From positions 1 to 47,497 of the forward strand of contig MEDY01000330.1 of the NCBI GenBank assembly GCA_001724265.1: a DNA stretch of 47,497 nt. Direction: 5' to 3'. The notes beneath the pieces are model-generated. The model saw only the letters and a program-made list of their open reading frames with translations, was not told the DNA's origin and searched no databases. This DNA comes from Rhizaria sp. SCN 62-66. Taxonomy: Eukaryota; Rhizaria, unplaced. The translations under genes and the position numbers were made by a program. Positions 32,285 to 44,472 of this stretch are shown piece after piece. Every line of letters starts with the position of its first letter. The first letter of the stretch is position 1.

Positions 32285-35200
32285 TCATTGCTGAATGCGC
32301 GCATAAGATAGCGAGACTGCGGTAGGACCGGCGATGTTGGCATTGCTGCCACGGCGGCTCCATTGAACCTGTGGCGGCGGTTGCTGCGGTTGCTGTTGTT
32401 GTGAAGGCGGCGGGGCGGGAGCGGCGATGCTGATGCCACCAGGGCCAATTAATATGTGCTGCTGCTGTTGTTGCTGTTGCTCTTGCTGTTGTTGTTGATG
32501 CAAGTGCCATGGTTTCGCTTGCTGCGGTTGGAAATGCGGCTGCGGCTGCAACTGCTCCCCCAGCGGCAACGGTGGATACAGTTGTTGTTGACGTGGCATC
32601 ACCTGCTGATTGAGATGTTGCTGCGCTGGATGTTGTTGTTGCTGCTGTTGCGGCCAAGCAGTGTAAGCCTGCTGATACGGCGGCTGCCACTGCGGCAACT
32701 GCTGCGTGTACAGCTGCGCCTGGGTTTGGGCTTGCGACTGGGCGCTTACAGCTGAGTGTTGTTGATACAAGGGTTGTTTCTGGCTGCTGTAAACATAAGC
32801 AGGGTTCGAACTTGGTGCAAACTGATTGGGAGCAGGATGGTAACCGTGACCGTGAGCGTTTTGTTGACTGTTAGCAGCAGACTGCCAGGGAGGCAACGAC
32901 ACCGCAGCCGGCGCAGACAAAGGTGGCACTAGCGCTTGCCGCTGTGACACGGTTATTGCGGCACCGTTGGCAGCAGTTGCAATACCACCGCTGATGTAGT
33001 TGATCGCGTTCATCGAGCCAAAAGTTGATGGCGCTAGGGGATCGGCGTCCGCACTCGCTGCATCGGTCGTAGTCGCTGCCGGAACCTGGAAGCCCCAGCG
33101 CAAAGCAACAGCAGCCGCAAGCCCCGTCACACCGCTAACACCAGCACCAGCGCCGTTGTGAGGGCCAGTGTTGTTTGACGCCGGTGCAGAGTTTGAGATG
33201 AGAACGTTATTAACATCTGTCTGCGGAGGCACGTCGTTGATGCTTGTGTTGCTGCCCCTCCGGAGGCCTAACGACAACGCGTTCCGCGCTGACGCCAAAC
33301 CCACAGGACCGTCGCTCGGAGTGGTTTCAGAGAGGCCGGCATAGAACGCAATCTCGCGATTGTCAGGAGCAAGCTGGCCCACTGTCAGCTGCGACTGCGG
33401 CTGCGGCGGCAGGGGCAGGGCGTGAGCGGGCACTGTAAACCGCTTGTGCAGAGCCTTCGCAAGCGGAGAAGCGCCAAGCCCGCCGGCCGCTGCGCTCATA
33501 ACACCGACGCTGACACCAACTCTCATGCCAGCGCCAGTGCCAATACCGCTATTGACCGCAGTGCTGTTGTTGCTGGCAGCGGTGACCGCGGCTAAGAGCG
33601 CGCGCGTGCCCGGCGCAAAGGGGGACTTGACCGGGGATAGCTGGCTGCGCGCAGCGAAGTGACTGTGAGCAGATGGGTGCCCGTAGGTAGTGGCCGTCGC
33701 TGGCGTTGCCCGTCCGTGAGCCGCAGGGGTCTGGTGACCGTGGGCAGCGGCGGGCAGGTGACTGTACGCACGGGGGTGCGCCGGCGTGACGGGCGTCGGC
33801 GGCAGTGCGGCAGCGGGGGGCAGCGGGCGACGGCTATGCGCAACACTAGCCGCGCTGTCAGTGCTGACAGCGTTATTCGCGATAAGCCCGTGGTTTTGCT
33901 CTTCATGTTGCTGTTGTTGCTGTTGCTGCTGCTGTTGCTGATGCGGGGTGACCGGCTCATCGGCAGGATCGTTCGCATGCACAACACTAACATTTTCATC
34001 ACCAGCCACCTGAGAAGCAACAGCGCCGCGCAGAGGCGACAGAGACGCCAAGCCAAAGTACTGATGCGCGCGAGATTGGTGTTGCATTGGAGATGAAAGC
34101 GCGTGCGCTCGCTCCCGCGCCTGGGCGGCCTGGGCCAACTCATAGTGCATCGGTGCCGACTCGTTGGCTTGCAGAGGAGCCATGCGGCGCGAGCCCAACG
34201 ACAGCACCGCGGTCGCATGAGGCCGAGACAGAGCTGTCGGCACCTGGTGATGTGTTTGCTCTTGCTGTTGTTGTGGCTGTGGCTGAACTGAATGCGGCCC
34301 TTCTTGGTGAAGCTGCTGCCGATGGTACGCGGAGGGCGGCGTTCGTGGCTGCTCATCGCTCAGAGCCTGCTTCGTAGAGTTACTCGAACTCGCGGTCATA
34401 AGCAAAGGCATGTTCACGAACCCAGTGACGTTATTCGCGCTTGCGCTGCCAGAGCCCGCGGTGGTATCGCTGCTGGTAGCAGGAGGCGTGAGCAGAACGG
34501 GTGGCAGCGGCAGCGGCAGCCTGACCTTGGCAACCGCAGCGGACGCCACCGGGATGGGAAACACGACATACCGCGACGGCGACACGGCGAGCCCGCGCGC
34601 GGCGTCCACCAGCACGTTACCTTCTGCCGCCCCCGCCTCGGCCATAGTAATCACGGCGCGCTGTGGCGAGCGCGGGGAGAACACGCGGCCGTCGGAGGCG
34701 ACGAGCGGGGCGCTGACGTCAGCAAAGCTCGTGTTGGTGCTGCCCGCGGTGTTTGCTCTGCTGCCGCCGCGAACTAGAGGACTGAGGAGAGGAGAGCGCA
34801 CACGGCCCGGTGAGTGCGCGGCGGCGGGGGGAGTGTGCAGCTGAGGAGTGATCGAGAGATGGGCGCCAATGCGCACAAGCGGGTGACCGTGAGTGTCGAC
34901 GAACTGACCGTGAGCCTGAGTAGCGAACGCGTCAGAGTCGGGGCAAACCGCAAAGCTTCCAGCAGCAGCTGCGGCAGCACTGTCAACGTCGTTGTTGTCT
35001 TCGCCGTTATCATCGGTGACAGAGCCGAGAGCACTGCTCATGGGCTTGGCTGGCGACGACCACGGTGAGTGCCATGCGTTCCCGCTGCCCGAGCTGGCGT
35101 CACTGCTGCTCGCAGGCCTAGAGCGACCGTGCTGTTGCTGATTCTCTTGCTGCTGACGCTGCTGTTGCTGTTGCTCGCTGCGCATTTGGTTTGCGTGCCA

Positions 35201-38200
35201 CCGGCGGTACTCCTCGTCGGTGTCACTACCACCCTTAGACTGCGCGCCGTCATCATGAATATTGCTTGCCGGCACCGAGGGTAGCGAATACTTAGACTTG
35301 TTTTTCGAGGGCATATCGTCGTCAACGTCGGGGGTCTTGCCGTCCAAGTGCGCTGTGCTATAGGGGTCGCGCAGTCCTTCCCACAGTCGCGACCGCGGCT
35401 GCGGCTGCTGGCACTGCCCATGGTCGCCACGCGCGTGGTCCCGGTCACCGCCACCGGTGTCCAAGTCAAACTTGTTGCCGTCGGCGTCCGACGGGGACAG
35501 CAGAGAGCGCGCCATCTCAGCGAGGTCCTTGGCCTGTTGTGACGTGAGTTTGCTCGGCAGCGGAGACTTGGCGCTCCTCACGCCGCTCGCCGCGCGGTAG
35601 CTACGGTCAGCAGCTCTGTCGTTGGCGGCGCCGTCGCTGGTGCTCGCCAGACGGTCGTTGCCGATGACGCGGCGCAGACCGAGGCGCACCGCGGTCGCGG
35701 TCGCGGTGGCGTCGGCGCGTTGTTGCGCGAGCAGCGCTGCCACGACGGCGGCGACGTCGGCCGCGGTCGCGGTAGTCTTGCTTTTGGCCCTGTCGGCACT
35801 GTCACCGTTTCTATCACGGTTAGTGTCGTCATCACTGCTACGATTGACATCCCGAGCCGCAGTGTGTCTGTGGTTAAGCTTGTTGTCGCCATCATCATCG
35901 CTGTCGCCGTTCAGCAAGTACGTGTTGTGCTTCTGCTGACCGCTACCTCTGCGCGGGTCTATGTGCGGACTGCCGGTCGCGTCACTGCCAACGCCACGGT
36001 TGTTGCGAGCGCTGGGATGCGCGTCGCGGCCCCAGTCCTTCCAGTCCTTCAGCGCTGCGAGCATGCTATCGTCGCTGCTGGTAGCCCCGTCTCTAGCGTC
36101 ACGGTCGTTAGAGCGGACGTGGCCAGCGGCGGCGTGACTCTCGTTCATGCGGTCAATAACACTTTCGTCATCGTCACTCTGCTCGTTGTCGCGACTACGT
36201 GCGTTGACGTGGCTGTCGTCGTCGCCATTGTCGTTCACATCGTATCGGGCAAACGCGTTCGCGTCAGCTTCCTGCTCCTCGCCGTCAGTGTCACCAAACC
36301 ACTCACCTGTCTCTGGTGCACTCGGGCTGTCGTTGAGAGGCGGCTTCAATTTGATTTCGCCACTTGAGACACGAATCACGTCCGCGCCATCGTGCCCAGC
36401 GTCACTATCGCCACTGGGGTCGCCAGAATACCGACCGTTGGCATTGTTGCTCACAGCAGATTTGCCGCCGCGAGCACCGCGGGCAGAGTTATATGCGCCC
36501 TTGCGTTGCTTATACTTCGTGCGCTTTGCCTCAGCCGCAGCGGCCGCCTTGTGTTGTTGCTGCTGCTCCTGCAGCCGCTGGTGCTGCCGCTTTTGCAAGA
36601 ACGCCTTGCGCTCAGCCGCGACGGCCTTAGCACGCACGACGCTGCGGGTGAGCCGCAGCCAGTGCTTCAAGCAGTCACGCACAGTGCGCGGCCACCGAGC
36701 GTTGTCGCTCGCTGCGATCGGATGCGCATTCGCAGCAGCCCTGCTGTGACGAGCAGTGGAGTGAGTCCTGTCGACGCCACTCTTTGCGGCGCCAGCGTTG
36801 GTGTTCACGCTCGTGTTTAGGTGGAGGTTCGAGTGCTTGCGGACGTTGGGGCCCGTGGCAGCGGCGGCAGCGGCGGCGCTCGCAGTGCTGCGCATGTAAC
36901 TAGGCACAGACCCGCCGTCGGTTCCTGTATTCAGCATGCTGTTCTTATCGGTGGCACGGCGTGTGTTGACACCGCCACTAGCCTTCACGGCGGTGGTTTT
37001 TGCAGCCTCACGAGCACTCTCAGCGCTCTTGATGGGCTTCACGTCGATGCCGTTCTTCGATGTGGCCATGCTCAAGTCATCATCGTCACGGCCGTGATCT
37101 GCTTTAGCGTTGTTCTTATGATCGTTGGCGTCGTGTGGCTGAGCTTCAGGCTCAAACTCATCCTCGTAAACATCATTATCATTGTCATCATCAGCGTTGT
37201 CGCCATCTGTCTTCTCAACGGGAGTCGTGTCGTTCTTCGCAGTCGCTGGCTGAGGCTGTGCGTTAGCGTCATTCTCGGTGTTGTCAAAGACATCGCTCTC
37301 CACCTCAGCCACAGTGCCGCCGTCTAGCGGAGCCCACGCACGAGCGTTGTTAGGCTTGACTGCAGGCTTACTCTCGTTGACAGTGCTGGCGTTATGGCCA
37401 CCGCGACCCAGGCTCGCATCATTACCGTCCTCGTCGTCGTGCTCAACATCGTTGTTACCCGCGCTACTGTGATCTTTGTGTACGATAATAGCACGGGCCT
37501 TGTCCTCTTCTTCTTCGCTGTTACCAGCAGAATCAAAGAGCCCCTCGCGCTCACCAGAGTAGCCATCGCTGTCAAAGCCCTTGTTGCGCTCATCAACACT
37601 ACTGTTGTTGTTGTTGTTGTTGTTGTTGCTGTTGTTGTTGCAATTATACTGTGCGTCCTCGCCCTCGCGCAGCGCCCTGTCGCGCTGCCCGCGCTGCCAC
37701 GCCGCCTCAAGGACTGCCAGCTCCCTCTGCCGACTCACCCTGCCGGCCCACTCCTTCCACCAGCCTACCGCGCTCTGCAGCAAACGTAGGTTCTTCTTCG
37801 CACGCATCCACACGCCCATCGCCGCTGCGTGCCACGCGCGGAATGCGCGCGCGTGCAGGCCTTCGAGCCGCCACTTGGTGAACACGCGCTCGCACGACCG
37901 CAGCCACCGCGCCTTGTCGCGCCACTGCACGCTGCGAAACGCCCACTTCTGCAGCGCTTGCACAGCCGTGTGCCGGCGGAACTGGTCCGCGGTGCGCGCC
38001 AGCGCGGCCTCGCGGCGCGTTGCCAGCACGCCCTTCCAGTGGAACCACGCCTTGGCCACGACGCGGAGGTCGCCAATCACGCCAGCGCCGCGTTCGTCCG
38101 CCTGCTGCTGCTGCCGCGTCGCGAAGACACCGCGCCACTGCGCCCACGCCTTGCGCGCAAGCCGGCGCCGATGCTCCTGCCGCAGCGCGTCGGCGGCCTG

Positions 38201-40897
38201 GTTAGACTGCAGCGCCGCGAGCCTCAGCGCGGAGAAGGCGCGGACCATAGATCGCAATTCGCGGCGCCGCGCGATGACCGTGGCGGCCGTGCGGGCCTTG
38301 GAGACAACGCGCATCACGCAGTACGCGTCGTACACGCGCCGCTGGTTCGTCGTTTCGGCCAGGATCGCGCCCAGGAGACGCGTGCGGCGGATGCGGCGGG
38401 ACAACGTGCGCCATGCCTACAGTGGCACAAATAAGTGCAAAAATCATAAACGTGAAATTATAGCGCAATACAATGGTCATTAATGATACCGTGATCACGC
38501 ACAGATGTGAAATATCTGGAGTTTAAAACAAAGTTAAGTGGTTCAACGCAAAGAGATATCAAAATGTACCTGGAAAGTGGACTCTGCGACGCAGCGGCCG
38601 TGGATGGCGCGAAGAGCGCAGAAGCGGCGCCATGCGCGGAAATGCGCGCGCGCCGTCGCCACACGCGCGCGCAGAGCCAGCTCTTGGCGCCAGGCCTGCA
38701 GAGAGCGCGCGCAGAGCGAGCGGGTGCGAAAGCGGAGTGCGACAGACGACATGACAGCGTAGATAGAGCGGCTGTGGGCGCTGGCAAGGTCGGACGTCGT
38801 GACGCCCTCGAAGCTGACGCCGCCGCCGTCATCCTCGTCCAAGTCGACGATGTTGCGCTCATACGTGTTGCTGCGCGTATCATTCATCGCAGCGCTGGTG
38901 TTCGCGCTAGTGTAATGATGGTTGATGTTGCTATTATTATGAGAGACCCATGGCAGAGAGGACGCGAGTGCGGAGGACGGCCTACTTACATCGACCCCTT
39001 TAGACGGTCCTGCAGCGGCTGAACGCAGTCCGCCGCCAGTCACTGTATTCGCAATACTGCGCGCAGGGTAACGCGCACCGCTTAATGCAGTGTCATTCGC
39101 GTCGTTGGTGCTGTTGGTGCTATTTTTGTTGTCAAAGTGACCGTGTGCAGGAGGGTGATCAGTGCTCGCCAGATGGACATTGGCTTCATTGTACAGAATC
39201 ACGGTCTTATCGTCAGGGTTCGTCCTGCTTTCACTGCGCACAGAGTAAGCAGCGCGACTGATGCCGTTACTGTCATATTGACGCGAGTTGTTTACGTTAA
39301 CACTGACCGGCTCAGCATTGCGCTCTTGTTGTTCAGAATACGACTGCTCACCAAAGCCCGACTGCTCTCGCGCATTACGCTCAAAGCTCTTCTTGACACG
39401 CTGCTCAAACAGCTCTTTCTGCCCCATCTTAAGGAGCATCTCCGCCAGCACTCGCTCCTCCTGCGCTCGCCGGTCCAGCGGCACCCCGTCATGACTATGC
39501 GGCGCACTGCCTCGATCATGCCCCACGATCCTGTCCGCCCCCAGTCCGCGCTGGTGCTGGCGCGCCATCACATCCACAAACCGCCTCCCGTGAACTCTGG
39601 CGGCGGGCGGCTCAGTCGCGCGGCCCGGGTCTTCACTGCACGCCCCCACTGGCGGCGCCCGGCGCTGGTGCTGGGTGGCGGCCGCAGCGGCCGCTCGCCG
39701 CTGACGCTCTTGCTCCACCGCGTGCGCTTGCGCTGAATCTTGCGCCTGTGCCTGTTCTTGCGCGTGCTGTTGTTCACGTTGTATCCGCTGGCGCTCCAGC
39801 GATTCGGCCTCGCGGCGCAAGATGTCGCGCTCCTGCAGCTGTTCATGGTGCTGGCGCTGCGCATGCAGCAGCTGTTGTTGGCGCGCAAGCTGCTGCTGCT
39901 GCTGCTGCTGCGGCTGCTGTGGCGTGCGCGCGGTCTGATGGCTGCCGCCGTGGCCCAGAGCTGCGACTGCGGAGGCCGTGGGGTGGCCGGGCGCGAGGTG
40001 ACTGTGGGCCGCGATTGTGGTCGGCGCAGGAGGTCGCTGCGCAAAGTGACCGTGGACAGCGGAGTGACCGTGAACAGCAGAATGGTGACCGTGAGCAGCA
40101 GATGTGTTGTGTGCGGGGTAGTCGGAGGCGTCAGTGGGCAATTGTTGGCCGCGAAAAGACGTCGTTGCAGTCGCTGCCGCAGTGGGCTTGGGGGGATACT
40201 GCTCGACACCCTGGCCTCCGTGGTCATATTGACCGTGATAATCACCGTGATCATTGTCATATTCGTACTCGTACTCGCGGTTTATGGGAAACGGCTGCGA
40301 GAACACAGCAGCAGGGGCAAGACCGGGGCCGTATGCAGGGCGATGCGCAGCAGCAGTAGCCATCGCAGCGGCTCCAGAGTGACTGTGAGCGGTTGAGGGA
40401 GCGGGATGGGGTCCGATTATAGCGTTGCTGTGATGCAAGTCAGACAGACTAAGGGGAGACGACGCGCGCTCAACATCAGCACCATTATCCGTGCCATTCG
40501 GGGCAACAGAGGCAGTGGCAGCGGGTGGAGCTTTGTTATTGTGGTCAGCGTTGATGCGACTGAGCACGCCGGCGTAGGCGTGGGGCTGGAGGTTTTCGAC
40601 TGAAAAGGGCATCGAGTGCGCCAACGAGTACTCACGGTGCCTCGCAGCAGCGGCCGTGGCGGCAGAGGCAACGCGCGGGTCCGTATCGTCGTGGTACATG
40701 TGCGCGCGGGTCTGCGGGAGCCCGCGGCCTTGGAACCGCTGCTGTTGGGCATTCGAACCGGGGGGGGCAGGAGCGGTATCTGCTCCTATAGCAGCGCCCA
40801 GGCCACTCTGGGGGGCTGAATGTGGCGTCGGGAATACCGCAGTGTCCCGGGCAGGTTGTGCACTGGGCCGCAAGTGCGTGGGGCGCGTGGTGCTCAT
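32285..40897 (-). CDS. Giant Sfi1-like tryptophan-repeat protein with Gln/His-rich arms
   Basis: Exons 40897-38570 and 38416-32285 join in phase 0 over a 153-base intron (GTACAT...TGTAG) into 2819 residues with a TGA stop. An array of about ten Sfi1-type units straddles the intron, roughly residues 720-1010: LQAWRQEL, FRAWRRFC, FQAWRTLS, WAQWRGVF, WFHWKGVL, LQKWAFRS, FTKWRLEG, FRAWHAAA, WWKEWAGR. One more lies near residue 1360 (LKHWLRLT). In Sfi1 such repeats form a long helix that binds centrin at spindle poles or basal bodies, so a centrosomal or flagellar-base role is likely. The rest is low complexity, with polyQ, polyN, Asp/Asn patches and many Ala-His-Gly-His motifs. The array continuing across the splice is strong evidence for one gene. 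Confidence 0.85.
37599..37640 (-). repeat. Polyasparagine tract in the Sfi1-like protein
   Basis: About fourteen AAC codons, with one serine codon inside, form an Asn run just C-terminal to the tryptophan-repeat array. It is one of several homopolymer tracts in this gene; Gln tracts lie near 32460-32500, 33905-33945 and 39890-39915. Confidence 0.85.
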
Positions 40898-41554
40898 GAG
40901 GAGACAACGCTAGGGTGAAGCTAGACGCGACGGTTGTGATCAAACGAGTCGCTTTCTTCGAGTCGGACAGAAAGAGATTTGAATCAAGGTATTTACGGGA
41001 ATAACAGTTAGCTGCTGAGCTGAAATACAAAATACAAAACACATCGTTCTTGTGATCTCTTAGATAGTTATTAGAATACAAATTTACGATCAAAATAAGG
41101 CGGTAGCACGAGGTCAATCGGGTTGTTGATCGAACGAAGCTCAGAGCCGTTGGCGAGTGGTGGTCGATTTTCTGCGAACCGTGGCCCTCGGCCGGAAATG
41201 CCGACGTGCTTGTCGAGGCTTGACCGGATCACAATTGCCTTTATTAAAGCAACATTATCCCTACGAAGTCGATTTAGTTGTTGTATTCCAAAAGAACTCA
41301 ATTGTTAGGTTTTGAATGTATTTTACGATTTATGGTCGAAATGGTTTCAGAGCAAGAAACTTGTCTTTCCGAGACTGGGTCATTGTCACTTGAGCTTGCG
41401 TCCGGTATATTCATTTTTGACTTGATTTGACGCCCCATTATCACAGTTCTTGGTTCAAAAACTTGAACACGACACGTTCACTTACCCAAGCTCCACATAT
41501 CCGCTGGTCTTTGTGCTTTCACTGGCTTTTCCTCTCAGTTTCTTCGCTTCCGCG
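40898..41554. other. Divergent spacer between Sfi1-like gene and histidine ammonia-lyase
   Basis: AT-rich in its middle. Plus-strand frames opening at 41450 run into the lyase frame, but the recognisable protein starts at 41555 after a pyrimidine-rich stretch (TTTTCCTCTCAGTTTCTTCG). No repeat or RNA gene was seen. Confidence 0.6.
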
Positions 41555-44472
41555 ATGTCGCAGCCCTCGGTCGCGTCACCGCCGACAGAGTCGGAGCTTC
41601 AAAAGCTCTCTAAAGAGGACCTTATCCGTCTTCTCCTCACACTCACTCCTACCACCGGCTCCTCTGCGACCTCCGGTGCGTCTGCGACCTCCAATGAGGT
41701 TACAGATTTCTCCACAGAGCCCTTCTCGCGCCACACACTGTTCGACGAGGACGAAGTGCCGACCAAGATCTTATTCGACGGCCACACGCTGACTCCCGAG
41801 CACCTCGTCGCGATCGGCTACAACCGTGACATCGAGGTCGACCTCTCGCCCCTCGCATGGACCCGCGTGCGCCGTTCGCGCCAGATCGTCGACAACATCC
41901 TCGCCCGCAAGGAGACTGTGTACGGCATCAACACTGGTTTCGGCAACTTCGCCTCGGTCCGCATCAACGACGACCAGCTCCGCACCCTGCAGACGAATCT
42001 GATCCGCTCCCACGCCGCGGGCGTTGGCGAGCCCCTTTCGGTCGAGCAGGCGCGCATGCTCCTCGCACTGCGCATCAACGTCCTCGCCAAGGGCCACTCC
42101 GGCATCCGGCCTGAGTCCCTCCAGACGCTGCTCCAGTGCCTCCGCAAGAACTGCATCTCGCGCGTGCCGTGCCAGGGCACCGTGGGCGCGTCGGGCGACC
42201 TGGCGCCGCTGTCGCACCTCGCGCTGGGCATCCTCGGCGAGGGCCAGATGTGGGACCCGCGCACCGAGCGCTACGCCGACGCCGCCGCCGTGCTCGCAGC
42301 GCACGACATCGAGCCGCTGCGGCTCGAGGCCAAGGAGGGGCTCGCGCTCATCAACGGCACGCAGCTCATTGTCGCGCTTGGCTGTGAAGCCGTTGTGCGC
42401 GCCTCGCGCCTTGCGCGCCAGGCTGATGTTGTCGCAGCGCTGACTGTGGAGGCGTTGCGCGGATCGACCACGCCGTTTCATGCCTTCATTCACCAGGCGC
42501 GTCCTCACCGCGGACAGGTATGGCAGCCACTCATATATCACGGGAAAAATGAACAAAGATAGAATTTATGTATATCTCAATTTGCGTATCATATTTAATG
42601 TACCTATTATTCATCAAAGTTTAATTTTATTCCATTTAATTAACGTATTGTGCTTCAATTCCTTTGTTTTATGTAATATCCGCAGGGTCTCGTTGCTGCG
42701 CGCATGCGCCAGCTGCTGGGCTGGGCGCGCGGCAAGAGCGAGATCGCCGCCTCCCACGCCAATTGCTCCAAGGTCCAGGACTCGTACACTCTGCGCTGTA
42801 TCCCACAGGTTCACGGTGTCGTCAATGAGACGGTGCATTTCGTGTACAAGATTCTTCTCACGGAGATGAACTCGGCCACGGATAACCCCATGGTGTTTCC
42901 CTGGGGCGCCGCCGCCGACGTCCACTCGCTCTCGCAGGCACGCACTCACTTTGCGCTTAAAACAAGTCATATTAGCTGGATTGTGTTATATTGTTCTAAA
43001 TTTCACTTGTATTGTCATGTCAACACATTATTTATCAAAATGAAGTTTACTCACTAAAGTACACTGATGTTTTTTTGCTCACATGCTTTATGACATATGC
43101 AGGGCCAGATCGAGGCTCTGGAGCGCAAGGCGCGCGTGGAGGAGGCCCGCAAGCGCCGTCTGCTCCGCACCCGCGGCCACGGCGGCGACGACTCCGACCC
43201 CGACGACGCCGCCACCGACAGCGCCAGCCACGCGGGCGAGTGCACGCCGCGGTCCGCCGAGGCCGCGGCGGCGTTGGCCGAGGACGAGGAGGACGAGGAC
43301 GAGGACCACGTGCTTGCCGAGGCGCGGTCGTTTAGCTCGCTCGCGGACATGCACGCCTCGCAGCCCGACGCCGGCGCCGGCGCTGCTGGAGGTGTCAAGC
43401 GCATTTACACCGACAACAGCGCGGGCTGCAGCAACGCGGTCAAGGCAAGCGCGTGCGGGGCCAGTGCGCCGCAGCAGGCGGCGACGCCGGCGCGGAGTAC
43501 ACTGGTTGGCGCGTGCTGCCAGCCCACATCGACTGAGGCCGCCGGCGAGGACTCGGTCCCCGCCAACAAGTTCACTCTCCAGGTATGCAATTGCTCACAA
43601 TCGACACTAAAGGACTCTAATATGCTCGAACTAGTGTATATTTTTGTATTTATATTAAACGCAGACTTAGTATACTAAATTTCAATTTTAATTCCTAAAG
43701 CTCACATTATTACTTCATGTATCTTGCTACATCTCCTACTTTCTCTCAGGGCCGCGCCGCTGCATTTGCGGACTACGAGCACGTGGACGAAGGCATCATC
43801 CTCTCCGGAGGCAACTTCCACGGCGAGTACCCGGCCAAAGCGCTCGATTTCCTCGCCATCGCGATCCACGAGCTGGCTGCGATCTCTGAGCGCCGCATCG
43901 AGCGCCTCGTCAACGGCCACCTCTCCGGTCTGCCGGCGTTCCTGGTCCGTGAGGGCGGGCTCAACTCGGGGTTCATGATCGCCCATTGCACGGCCGCCGC
44001 GCTGGTGTCGGAGAACAAGGGTCTCTGCCACCCGGCGTCAGTGGACTCCATCTCGACCTCGGCCGCGCAGGAGGACCACGTCTCCATGGGCGGTTGGGCG
44101 GCTCGCAAGTGCGTGCGCGTCGTCTCCCACGTCGAGCAAGTGCTGGCCATCGAGCTGCTGTGCGCCGCGCAGGCCGTCGACTTCCTCCGGCCGCTGCGGT
44201 CGACGCCGGCACTGGAGCGCGTGCATGCCGCCGTGCGCGCGCGCGTGCAGCCGTGGGACTGCGACCGGTACATGGCGCCCGACATTGACGCCGCGCACGC
44301 GCTGCTCAAGAGCGACGCCGTGTGGGCCGCCGCAAAGGGGCACGTCGACGCGAAGCTCCACGCGTTTGTGCTTTCTCCCGGCGGCGCGCACAGTGTTGGC
44401 CACGGCAGTGTTCCGCGCGCTGAGGCCGCCGCGGGTGTGGAAGCCACGTCGTGCGCTGCGAAACGCGCATAA
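41555..44472 (+). CDS. HAL: Histidine ammonia-lyase with an inserted acidic exon
   Basis: Exons 41555-42517, 42686-42937, 43103-43582 and 43750-44472 are all in phase 0 and give 805 residues with a TAA stop. Introns are 168, 165 and 167 bases; the second appears to begin with GC (CAG-GCACGC). The enzyme converts histidine to urocanate and ammonia, the first step of histidine breakdown. The cofactor-forming Ala212-Ser213-Gly214 is in [14 protein letters not shown], Tyr123 is in YGINTGFG, and [24 protein letters not shown] and [20 protein letters not shown] are conserved. Exon 3 (residues 406-565) has no counterpart in ordinary histidine ammonia-lyases: a basic coiled-coil start ([14 protein letters not shown]), an acidic run ([10 protein letters not shown]) and Cys/Ala/Thr-rich sequence, placed between NPMVF and SGGNFHG. 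The extra exon explains most of the length beyond the 510-660 residues usual for the family. Confidence 0.93.
42938..43102 (+). other. Probable GC-AG intron in histidine ammonia-lyase
   Basis: The only junction that keeps frame between exon 2 and exon 3 starts GCACGC after CAG, and ends ATATGCAG. Apart from the C at position 2 it matches the GTACGC donor used elsewhere in the window. The intron is AT-rich and 165 bases long, like its neighbours. Confidence 0.65.

Noticed and set aside
35578-37327. Plus-strand frames with many hydrophobic residues opposite the Sfi1-like gene
   Set aside because: They are reverse complements of Asp/Asn/Ser-rich coding sequence. The minus frame is open for 2043 codons and contains the conserved repeats.
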